Positions 54,401 to 64,000 of a stretch of DNA of 64,000 nucleotides are shown in pieces. Position 1 is the stretch's first letter. Every line of letters begins with the position of its first letter. This DNA comes from Nereocystis luetkeana. Taxonomy: Eukaryota > Sar > Phaeophyceae > Laminariales > Laminariaceae. Where the stretch lies: contig JARUPZ010000013.1 in assembly GCA_031213475.1 (NCBI GenBank), positions 1,770,231-1,834,230 on the forward strand, written 5' to 3'. A program made the translations under genes and the position numbers. A model generated the notes under the pieces. The model was not told the origin of the DNA and ran no database searches. It saw only the letters and a list, made by a program, of their open reading frames with translations.

Positions 54401-57400
54401 TAAGCCACACCATTACAGTGCGGTACAAGGGGGTACCTTGTGCCCCGACGTTTTCTGATTGACGGGGCTCCTCAGCTGAAAACGTTTCCATCATCTTCGC
54501 TATTTCGTTCGTATTGGTATGGCAGGGGCATGTCTATTTAGCGGAAATGTTCGTCCGGTGGCGCATGCATTGCTCATCATATCGTGTTTTGGGTGTGGTT
54601 TAGAAATCCTAACGCTAGGAACCTGAGAAATATCCGTAGGACGGTTCTATGCTGTTATCGAAGACAAAAATCCGAGGGGAGACATTGTGATCCTACGCAA
54701 TGTGAAATGTGTCGGCGTCTGCGCAATGGAAGGCGCGATCAACGCACGATCTTAGAAAAATATTAGACGATATGATAGGTTCACCCATCAAGACGCATGA
54801 GTGGCATGCACCTCCGAGAATACGAGCGCCGATACTCATTTCGGATGTCTTTCCTTCCTGTTGAACGTTGCACTACACGACGTCGGCCGGAAGGGGAAAT
54901 GGAGTGCCGGCTTGGAGATTTTACTTCGAGTAGTCTCTCTCTCGACCAGGCGCTTGCCCTGTGTCCAACCGATGGCAGAGCGCGTGAGGTAAGTCTTGCA
55001 ATCGTACACGGAAAGGATCGTGGAGAGCCCATTGTAAAGGAAAATGCAAAAAATGGATGATTGGTAAACAATTACAATTGTCAGCTCCTGTTGTAGAGTC
55101 GTAGCTTGGTTTAGCAGACGTGATATACGGAAATGTGGGGCCTTTTTCGCGGAAGTATAATTTACTCCGCACTACTACAGATCCTGCGCGCGTCGTTCGT
55201 AACGATGTAGTCGTGGAGACGTCGTCTGGAAGAAGTCGCGGAGAAGCCGCCGTGATGAAGTCGCGAGGCGAGGGTCCCTTGTAGCCGCCGTTGCGGCCGA
55301 CGTATGCCGAGCAGAATTCTCTCGTTGATATTTCGCAAGGAGATGCTAGACCTACAGTAGTTTGACTCGGTGGGGAGGACACAGGTCGCCCCAGAGCCTT
55401 GCGGCGGAATACTCTCCCGATAGCGATATCTCGGGGACGGGAGAACACCGCCAATGAGGCGAGACCGCTCGTGACCCGAGATTTGATATTGCTTGACCGG
55501 TGACATGTCCTTTCGCGCGTGCGTGTTACGAGATCTACGATATCTCCGAACCTATCTTCCACGTAACGGTTCGTAAGAGTATCTACTGTCCGTGATCCTT
55601 CCTCCCACTGTTCGTATGAGCGTCTACTGTCCGCGCTCCTTCCTTCCACATTAAAATGTTGGTCTCCGGTCAAATGACATGCACCTAAGGTCTTCAACGA
55701 CACCGAGGAGTGCACGTTTCGCCCATTTTTCGACCGATCATATTTTGCGAATATCTCGAAGGTGTAATGAAGCGGTGGCTAGGAGCCTATTGCACAACAT
55801 CCTTGACATTGAGCAGCCGATGCCTTTTCATTGCGAAGCCTCTTCTGCATGCCTAGAGAAGAATTTCGATCTACCTTTGCGAATCCCACTCTGAAGTGCT
55901 TACCCTACCCTTGGACCCGCTGCCGGGACCTTCGCCACTGCACTGCGTCAGGTGGCTTTCTGGTCAGCAGCGCGCGACCCTGCCCGCGACGAGAGCTCGC
56001 TATCTGCTCGGCTTTCGGCGCTCTCAGGACCCCAAGCTGGCCTCGATCGCACAGCTTTGTGTGAATATTTGGCCTCTTGCGTTGCACTTGTAGCCGGGAC
56101 AACCGAGACACGTAATCATTGCAGCCCAGGCAAGTTTCGTGAAGTGTCTACGGGGCACTCTGTCGGCAGGCACGCCGCTCAAAGACTGCCTGCATGATGC
56201 GGTTCGCGCATGGTAGCTTAGACGAAGCGCTCGTCGGCATTGTGACGGCTACTAAATGATGGAGTTCGGACGTTTCGGAGAACTAATAAAAAACAAGACG
56301 GGTGCTATGGTAGTGGTAACAGTTTTTTGCTCAAATACGTTCAGCCCGACGGGGCTCTTACTATACTGAGGGACTACTCGTACAGCCAACATTGATTTCA
56401 TTTCAATGATCGTGCGTATCTGTTTTTTCGTTACCTTTTTCATCGTACTCGTTGAACACGCAGGTTATGTGATTGTTCGGGATGCCCGTTCGTATTCGCT
56501 CAAAATTAGCTAACTAGGCGAGGTACAGAGCTCCAAGTGAAACTCGACGAAAAATTGGGTGCATCCTTACCGTAAGAGAGCGTCACAATCTCAAACCTGG
56601 TTTCTTCCTCGAGGGGCTCGCTGGCGGTAAGTACATTACGTGTCATTAAATCCAGCACCGCCCATGATAGGTTTTGCACATGTGCCCGGCATCGGCAGAT
56701 CACGTCGAGGAGCCGGACGCGAGGTCTTCCGAAACAAGGGAGACGGTGTGGGACAGCCGTGTCATTATGGTGGAAGAACACCTCTTGGGGGCGCTTCTGG
56801 CGAATTGTGCAAATCTGCCTTCCACCCCAATGCGGCACTCAGCCAGGAAACCGTCGTTAGGAAGAGGCGAAGCGTGTTCTCCGAGCGGGCGCGATGGTCG
56901 CGCAGACGGCGGTGGATGTGAGCCAATCGCAGCTGCAGAAGGAGTGGATGCCATGGAGGTTCAAGGCGCACAAGGCGGCGACCATTCAGTTTTGTCGCCC
57001 GACAAGTGTGCGGTGGGAGAGAAGGCGCCTGTGTCCACCGTGACTAGAAGCAGAGAACTGCCCCATGCTGTGCATGTTGTCGCGTCGATGGTCAACAGAG
57101 TTCTTCAGGTGAATACATACATATAGTACGCTATTATAGTACGCAACCATGCTACGATAGACGTTATCAAGTTTTGGCGCAAACATGTCTGACTGCAATG
57201 GGTTGCTTAACACGGCACAAGTACACATATAAACCTAAATGGAACTCTAATTCTACGTGTTTTGTCCCCACAACGGTTGTGCAGTCCTAGAAGGGGTTAA
57301 CCGAGGAACTACCCGATATCGTTGGGATTTCAGTATTTTTCCTACACGTTTTCGGTGTATACCTTCCTACTGTGGGCCATGGGATTACTCGTCTTGGATT

Positions 57401-60400
57401 AGATTTTTGTTATATTTTGAGTGAGATAGAGAGCTACTCAAGTGACCCATAGGAATCTAGGAGCTACCAATACTGCAGCACGCGCGCCTACGTAGGATTT
57501 TGCGAGGGGACGCGTGTTACGATAGAGGTAGCGCATTTAGAGCAATACAAATCTGACTGCCAGAACTCCTTAACCCATTATCGTTTGCGTGCCGTTCGTT
57601 TTTTCTTAATGTTTATTTCTAACCGGCTGCACGCGCACACTGCGATATTCGTCCGGTCGAGCGTACACTTTTCCTCCAAGGCCGCTTTTGATTGATTGAA
57701 GGAGCTCCTTGAGAGAGGAGCCCAAAAAAACGGTAGGTGCGTCCCTACCGTAGAATGCATCAGGGGTGCGCGCCAAATCCCACTTTGAGAACGATGCCAC
57801 GGTGAATTGAGTACTTCTGAGACCCCAAACGTTTCTGACTGACGGGTGGGATCCCGTTGGTGTTATACATTTTCAATATTTTTCTACCCAGCCCCCATGG
57901 GATTGTTCCTCTGTCGAGTTGAAAGACCACCTAGGTCCAAATTCGGTTCGTGGGGAGAGGTACTGAAATCGTCAAGTTAAGAGCCTCAGGAATATCACTG
58001 TAGGTCCACCCCCACCGTCTATCAGCTAGCAGGCGTTTTCAAACCAATCCTTTCAGCGAGGCACCCTCCAAAATTGTGTTCCCATAATATTTTCAGTCCC
58101 CGTTCAGCCAGAATTTCAGTTGAAACCGATGCTTATAAACAAAATCGGTTCCTCGGTTTGGCTGTACCCAGCGATCGCTGCGCTACTGATGTACCCGCAA
58201 CACCCCCCCCCCCTCGGCCATTTCTCGCAGTGCACGCCCAGTGAGGTTGAGGCCCGAGAGCAGGACCCAACAGGCAATGCTCCGGCCGCGGTGCTAAAGG
58301 CGAGGGCCTCCCATGTTTCGGCCATGCCGAGGGCTCTCTTGTCTATCGCCAAAGTTCTTTCGTCTGCCTCTGCGCTGAACGTCGGCGCCGGCGATGACCC
58401 CTGCGTCGATTTTCTGGCGAAGGTGCGCGTATGGTACTGACTCCCACGTAAAACCGAACGGCCGCCACTTAAATATGGGGAGGCTTTGATATCGGGCTGA
58501 TGGCGCCGGTTTGTGAGCCAAAGCACCGCGTTCATGAACCTCACATGTCGAAACCTGTGTACATGACCCACAAGGATCGGCGTCGATGCCGTCGACCACC
58601 GAAATATTTCGACACATACATCGCGCGTTGTTTATGGGTGTCATAGAGTCACCCCACGGTAGGGGTTGCACTTTTTGGGCCTGAGGTTTCTGACCAATTG
58701 GATTCCCTAGGTGAGGAACTACCAGTCAGGATGAAAATTTTACGCGTATAATTGTTTCAGGACTAGCCGGTCGGGTGGCACGAACGATTTGTTTCCAAGT
58801 ATTGTATGGGGTGAGATATTGAGCTCCTAATGTAAGGGGTTCAGGAACTTCTGGTGCACCCGTACTGTGGGTTGGCTCCATACAATAGATTGGACAAACC
58901 ATGAGCTCGCACCTTTCGCATTGCTTCGGCGCTAACAGTGGGTACCTCTTGGCGGGTTCAGGCCTGTTGGAACCTGGCTGTGATTTGCTGCGGATCAGGG
59001 TGTGGCTTGCCACGTTTGATGCACATGCCAGGCGTGGACACGAACGGAGTGGACGGTGTCAAGGATTTGGCAGACAAAGACCGGCTCGAACAGGTCTTCG
59101 GGAGCGGCAACTTCGGCTCGGTTTCTTCTGCTCGAGGACACAGCGAACGTTTGGTGCTGGCTCCTGCATTCTTCAAGGTTGGTTGCTTTCTCGAGGCTGG
59201 GGCTGTCATGGTTGTAGAAATATGAGCAGCGGCCGCGACAACGCATCATATAGAGGTCAAGATAAAACAGTGATCGGTACGTAGTGTTATTTTTTCTGCC
59301 GCCAGGAGAAGTTTACTGTAGTGTGCCCTGACGGTGCGCGCTACGACAGGGGTAGAATGTTTTAGCCAAAACTGTTAGGGCTGACAGGGAGCTTTAACTG
59401 AGGAGGTACCAGATTCACATAGTGTTTTACAATATTATTCGTCATACACCTTGACCATGGCGTTGCTCCAACTATTAAGCGAGCAAGTTTCCTGAGATGA
59501 AGGTTGTGAGTAGAGCTCCTCAAGTGAGGTTCCGCGGAAGCTATAGTGCACCCCTACCGTGCACCATGCATATGATTGTAGTATTGTTAAAATTGTTGGA
59601 TGCAAGATTCTCCGCGGTTTTGGGTGTTTTTGCACGTGACGCAACCCCGCCACATTGTTGCCTGGGTGCCGGAAGTCGTCGCCTTGCATTATGGCCGCTG
59701 TACTCCCAAACGCGCTGTCTTGATACCGTCGATTGCCAGCAAAGTCCCCACCTCGATGAAAACCAGATGTAAGCTACTCCAAGTTAGGCGCAGGCGGACG
59801 GTCTAAGGGAAAGACGGGCAGCGGTGCCGACGCGGTTTCCTACGAAGTCTTCCACGGGTTACAATGACTGACCACATAAATATTGGAGATAGCCTGGCCA
59901 TGAGTGGTAGTTACCTGTGTCAAACAGTCTTCCTGTTTGATGGGCTTTGTCTTGCGATCGCCCTCGATCCGAGCTTGTACCCCTCCACGAGTCAAAGCGG
60001 AGACGAGGGGGGCATGATTCGAATGTTTTCACGTGTGTTACTAGACTCTCTTATGTTGAGGTTCATAGTACATGTAGGTACGTCCTGAGCAGAGGTACTG
60101 CGGAGGCATTTTTTAGGGTTTTGAGTACGGTAAGTATAGTTAGTTTTATAGCCAGAGAATCTGCAGAGTACACCCTCGGTCGTAACGCATCCTGCTTATG
60201 CTGCGATATTCATTATATTGCTCTAGCCCCCACCCCCCTGCGATGCAGGCCTCACGCCAGTGGACAGAAATACGGGCGGATGCTAACGGGCCTGAAGCAC
60301 TTCTGGCGAGGCAGAACTGCATGGTTTTGGGGATTGCGGCTACTCTTGAACTGCACGACTCCAAAGAGGTATTGGTTGCAGCGCGAACTGATACCAGCAA

Positions 60401-63400
60401 CCAAGCGCCATTTTGTTTCGGTCACGCAGGGACGCCCGCAGAGAGCCCCCCAAGACGCTCTACGCTGGGTTAAATGCCCAATTTGGCGCGTGCTACGATA
60501 TATAGGGGTAGCTTTACTTGACCGAAACATTTTCCGACTGCCGTGGCTCCTTCACTCGGGAATTACCCAATGCCACCGGGAACACTCCTTTGTGTGTGTT
60601 TACTTGGAATTATTCGTTGTATGCCGTAGGCAATGAGGTCGTACTTTTATGGTTCATGATAGTCAGGTTGTGAGTGACTTACTCATAGTATGGAGGTTCT
60701 CAGGTAGATCATCCCTATCGTATCACGCGCCATCTGCAGAACGCCAGTGCAGTTGTCCCCCGCGAAACAGTGCCCACATTGCTTTTTTTGTCGTGTGCTG
60801 CCCCTCGCAGGCCAATAGTGTCCAAGCGTCAAAAACCGACGGTCGCGGAGAAATACTAACAGGGCACCGTGCCGGCCTCGACCACCGAATGGACGTAGAG
60901 GCCACCCGCAGGTCTGGCCCACACCAGTTCGATGTATTGCCGCTTGTAGGTCTTCACACATGTCACTGCCCCCAGGTTTGACCCGTTTTCCTTCACTTTT
61001 GCAAAGCAACGAAACTGCGCGCGTCTATGCAACGAGGACAGGATGTGTTTCTACGCGTGTATTCGTGCTTGGTGCTCGTACAACATACAGTACTCGAAAG
61101 GATGCGTGGTAGCGAGAAACGTTAGGGCTGGGCCCTGGTCCAGCATGTACAGGCTGAAGGGGGTGCCGGGGTTGTCGGTACCTTGATTATTTACCTAATA
61201 ACGCCCTATAGCCTAGCGGAAACTCGTCAAACGGTATGGCGAAGAGAACGGAAGGCACACATAACAGAGAAAGAGGGAAGGGAAGGGAAGAGGGAGAGAG
61301 GTCACGAGCGTGATGGACGAAGCCGCCTCGACCACTGATGGTTTGGGCTCTGTGAATCCTGACGGCGCCCCTGGAACCCAGCCCTTAGCAGAGTCTAGCC
61401 CCCCTACAGCTGCTGCTGCTGCTAGTAATAATGTGGAAATCGTGTCGGCCTCCAACCAATAAGGCACTCGGGAGCGGCTAAAGCAGGCACAGCGGGAAAC
61501 GAAGCATACAATACCATCCGACTGTAGTATGGAGCCCAAGAAACCTTGAACAACATTATCAACGCGATAACTCGACATTTATTCTCTTTTGGGTTTTACG
61601 GCTGAGAATCCCCACGAAGTAAATATGATATGATATATTGGACAATAACGATTTCAAAATCTGAAGCAGCGGATCGGTCGAGCACACTGCCAAACTTTTT
61701 TTCTGAGTCAACCACATTTAAGTTCAACTCTACGGTAGTTAGTCCGTGTATTCCCAAACCACCATACGGTTTTTTGTCCTTTCCCCCCACTTTTCCTAAG
61801 TTCATCTAAGGCCACAAATTCCTATTGAAACTTTGCCCGAAATCAACGAATATTTTCTTCTATTCCGGGGGACCATAGTAAGTAGGACCAAATATTGTTA
61901 TTAAAAACAGGCAAATATCTAGGTTTTTGTGTGTACCGTAGGTCTTATTAACTATGGTCCGCCGTAATAGTGAATCCGAATCGCGCAAAAACGGGCCTTC
62001 ATCAGGGCGCCTCCGGCGGACCCTTCTCACAGCCTGGGGGGGACGGAGGTCGCGGTTGTGCCGCGACCAGTGCACTGTTCGGGTCCAGTATACCGGCATC
62101 TGAAGTGGCCAGTACGTACTGTACTGGCTGGAGCCATCACGGCCCAGCCCTAAAACACTGTACAGCCTATAGGCAGTCTATCAAGTAGAATGTTATAATC
62201 ACGACTCAGAAGTCCGTGCGTACCTTTTTTCTGGAATTTACCATGCACCATCACCCTCACTTGAATCAACCAGCTGAAAGTGGTTTCTGTGAGATCATCA
62301 GAACCAGTACCAGATACACAACATATGTCATGCTATTCATGCCTTGATCGGGGTTGGCAAAACAATCATAGGCTAGCTATACTTTTACCGAGAGTAGGTG
62401 TCAATGACTATTCCTGAGGTGGGCGGGGGGCAGTAGGTGATCACAATAGCGTGTGGATCTCATGTAGTCGTAGAATGTGCATATTGCCAAGTTGGGAGTG
62501 GGTGGCTGTGCCCCCCTTGGTCACGGTATATCTCTCTCATGCTGTCCCTTCTCCTCACTTTCTTATCTGCGCTGTTTTGTCTGCTCCACCTACTCTCTTC
62601 TAGCGAAATCCATCGTTGGCACAAGTACACCCAATCGGCGTATAACACAGATATGAACGTCAAGCTTGAAGAAACTCTTTGAATTGAGTCGCAGAAGATG
62701 CTGGCTTTAAGTTTGATCTCCCGCTCTAGAACGAGGATCACGACCTGTCGTGGATGCAAACGATTGCGCACACCAGCACCCAGCTGCAAACACTGCCAAA
62801 GTTAAGGGTATCATAGAGAACCGAGCCCTTAACCCTCAGGTACCTGCGAAAAAAAAAACAACTGAATTCACTGCTTCTAGGTATTTAGAGCCGTGCTACG
62901 GTAGGATTTGCACTTTTGAGCCAGAACAAGTTTTACTGAGGGGGCTCTTCAACCATTGCATTAACCATTGCCAATGAGAACTGATTCTACGATAGGGGGA
63001 GTATGATGCCATTCTTTTCATTTCTGCGTCTCGACGGCCACTCGCGCGAGTGGCTCTGTACCTCGCGAAAATTTGGGCTTAAATTCATTCTGTTGGCGCA
63101 GCACAATAAACGATGCCCCCCCCCCCCACTCAAGCAATATATAAAAATAAGACTACAACAAGATAGGGTGGGCATTCGTCCGAGAGGCTGTGCGAGGCTG
63201 GAACAAAATTGATGGAAATGGACCCACCTAGCGTAGCCTTGGTCTGAGGAGCTACCCAGTATGTTCGGACCCGATGTGCACACTACCCCATCTTACTGTC
63301 GTTAGATACCCCGCCCATGACTGTTTCGACCAAAAGTCGCTTGTTGGAAGAGGGGTATAGTGATCCTCAGGCGAGGAGCTAATAAACATGTGGGGCTACC

Positions 63401-63702
63401 CTTATCGCAACAAGCATAGGCATATGTATGTACCTAACACCTTAGACATACTGATATGCATTAGCTACGTATGGAGTCCAGATGGGGTAGTAATTATGTT
63501 CGATGAAGGGGAGCAGAAGGCGGAGAGTACCCACCCCATGACTTCGATTCTAGCCCCTATATATATATGTACATGATTCGGTTCGCTCATGCGCCGGCTT
63601 CGCAGCGGTCACGAGATGCTCGAATGGTGCCGAAAAGAAGTCGAAGTGGCCACCGGATTGAACAGGCAGCTTAGCGACGTCAACCACGACATGGCCTCAG
63701 CG
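44961..63702 (+). CDS. SPO22/ZIP4/TEX11-like TPR protein, 21 exons, 3' end beyond the window
   Basis: Exons: 44961-45008, 46566-46808, 47558-47718, 48199-48268, 48950-49010, 49647-49768, 50281-50426, 51548-51656, 52086-52297, 53014-53275, 54078-54303, 54894-54988, 55952-56129, 56699-57108, 58231-58422, 58962-59177, 60249-60368, 60811-60911, 62604-62658, 62730-62800, 63606-63702. Every junction keeps phase, giving 1065 residues with no stop. The protein is helical with TPR-like A/L/G spacing: LLKLAQKGVQLHNNARKL and CANLCRLFSKAGNMLVEE near the N-terminus, LLFAKSKVLCDAGDLTGSYE, LRGEMECRLGDF-LDQALALCPTDGRAR, and FLAKACWNLAVICCGSG near residue 845. This order (LW/LHN motif, K-x-G-x-x-L motif, mid TPRs, CWN-AV motif) resembles the SPO22/ZIP4 meiotic family, which scaffolds ZMM crossover proteins on chromosome axes in the nucleus. 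The family call is inference; a generic TPR protein is the alternative. Introns after exons 1, 4, 5 and 13 start with GC. Exon 9 could end at 52276 instead; the first exon is the least certain. Confidence 0.7.
45404..45547 (+). CDS. Optional exon of the SPO22-like gene
   Basis: TTTTCAG acceptor, 48 codons (VLLADVGFAMHGPHTRQR ... SQSPKSGRL) and GTAAGC donor, phase 0 at both ends, so it could be included between exons 1 and 2 without disturbing the frame. The peptide has no recognisable feature, and the main model works without it. Confidence 0.3.
45855..46480. repeat. CATGGC-rich palindromic tract
   Basis: Over 600 bp in which CCATGG, GCCATG, CATGGC and ATGGCATGGC words recur about every 10-25 bp without a fixed period. 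The words are their own or each other's complements. Lies in intron 1 of the SPO22-like gene. Confidence 0.75.
51350..51418. repeat. (CT)n microsatellite
   Basis: Over 30 CT units with few interruptions, about 130 bp upstream of the acceptor of exon 8; it may extend that intron's pyrimidine-rich end. Confidence 0.95.
53861..53965. mobile_element. MITE family M, copy 8 (SPO22-like gene intron 10)
   Basis: Left end TTTCGGAGGGGCGTAGTTAA (worn), right TTTACTATGGTCCCCCGTAA; TA outside both ends. Confidence 0.85.
54921..55715 (-). other. 795-nt antisense open frame, no ATG
   Basis: 264 codons open on the - strand, from within exon 12 across most of intron 12 of the SPO22-like gene. It begins at GTG and contains no later methionine, so it is not a conventional complete gene. 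A second frame of the same strand (55162-55506) does start with ATG and runs 114 codons. A 42-bp tandem duplication (TCTACTGTCCGTGATCCTTC / TCTACTGTCCGCGCTCCTTC) lies at 55567-55655. No family is recognised; a transposon remnant is possible. Confidence 0.25.
57249..57301. mobile_element. Foldback family P, right half only
   Basis: TTTTGTCCCCACAACGGTTG, then TGCAGTCCTAGAAGGGG-TTAA; the left arm is missing. A similar worn half (CAGTTTGTCCTCGAAACGGG) is at about 40910-40932. Confidence 0.6.
61313..61462 (+). CDS. Candidate 49-codon ORF (unidentified)
   Basis: ATG to TAA with low-complexity Ala/Ser/Thr/Pro content (MDEAASTTDGLGSVNP start, AAAAASNNVEIVSASNQ end), preceded by a 50-bp A/G-only tract (61255-61300). 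It lies inside intron 18 of the SPO22-like gene on the same strand. It could be a first exon of a separate transcript, an alternative exon with an in-frame stop, or chance. No homology is recognised. Confidence 0.25.
   Translation: MDEAASTTDGLGSVNPDGAPGTQPLAESSPPTAAAAASNNVEIVSASNQ
61863..61967. mobile_element. MITE family M, copy 9 (SPO22-like gene intron 18)
   Basis: Left TTCCGGGGGACCATAGTAAG, right TTAACTATGGTCCGCCGTAA, TA on both sides. Confidence 0.88.
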
Positions 63703-64000
63703 GTAAGGTGGAGGGGTTGGTGATATACAGACAGACGCAGTGGTGTATTTTTTATGTGTCCAACCATCTGCTTGAGATGTGCCTGGTATTCGAGATCCCC
63801 GCTCGTAAAGCAAGTCGGCTACAGCGGCAACGCCATTGCACGTCTTGCCAATCAACCTCTCGTTAGTTCGGCATATCTACTGTAGGTGAGCCTGTAGCTA
63901 TCCGGTAGAGTCGGAGACCGAAGTTGGTTTCAATTGTCAACGAACCTCCATGGAGTAGAAAACTGAACATTTTGTGCCACGACTAGTTTGAGCGAACCCA

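Noticed and set aside
59591-59771. Candidate exon with residues HIVAWVPEVVALHYGRCTPK and donor GTAAGC
   Set aside because: Its acceptor phase (1) does not fit the phase-0 ends of exons 16 and 17 of the SPO22-like gene, which join well without it.
1-64000. CRISPR array, bacterial operon or defence-system layout
   Set aside because: No regularly spaced identical repeats with unique spacers and no compact co-directional genes; the split genes show this is eukaryotic DNA.

Overview
The window is intron-rich nuclear DNA from a eukaryote. It has split genes with consistent splice phases, GT-AG and some GC-AG introns of about 0.1-5 kb, and very dense interspersed repeats; there are no bacterial operons. 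A two-pore K+ channel with plant/protist-type pores, a SPO22/ZIP4-like meiotic protein and large repeat-filled introns would suit an alga or other protist, perhaps a stramenopile such as a brown alga. That placement is inference only.

Three + strand genes could be assembled exon by exon, by requiring AG/GT (or AG/GC) borders and matching phases. (1) Positions 7989-23920: an eight-exon two-pore-domain K+ channel with two TIGYGD filters. (2) Positions 37906-41424: the last four exons of a gene whose C-terminus resembles a GOLD domain; its 5' end was not found. (3) Positions 44961-63702 and beyond the right edge: at least 21 small exons (about 1065 residues so far) of an alpha-helical TPR-type protein resembling the SPO22/ZIP4/TEX11 meiotic crossover family. 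Most exons are 55-260 bp, so they are easily missed in the much longer repeat-filled introns.

The rest is mostly repeats. I see: a TA-flanked MITE family (about 10 copies), a TTAA-flanked foldback family resembling piggyBac termini (about 10), two hAT-like elements with 8-bp target duplications (one carrying a nested foldback), a tRNA-derived SINE with an (AT)n tail (4 copies), repeats bordered by long C runs, several low-copy families, a decayed Copia retrotransposon on the - strand, and many minisatellites. Positions 1-7988 and 23921-37905 hold no gene I can support.

Most notable: about 17% of the modelled introns start with GC; the 9-mer TACCAGGTA/TACCTGGTA occurs about 26 times outside exons; decayed copies of a pore-exon/intron junction sit beside the K+ channel exon 4; and some unexplained reading frames lie inside or between the genes. 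I did not find a clearly new defence or biosynthetic system.
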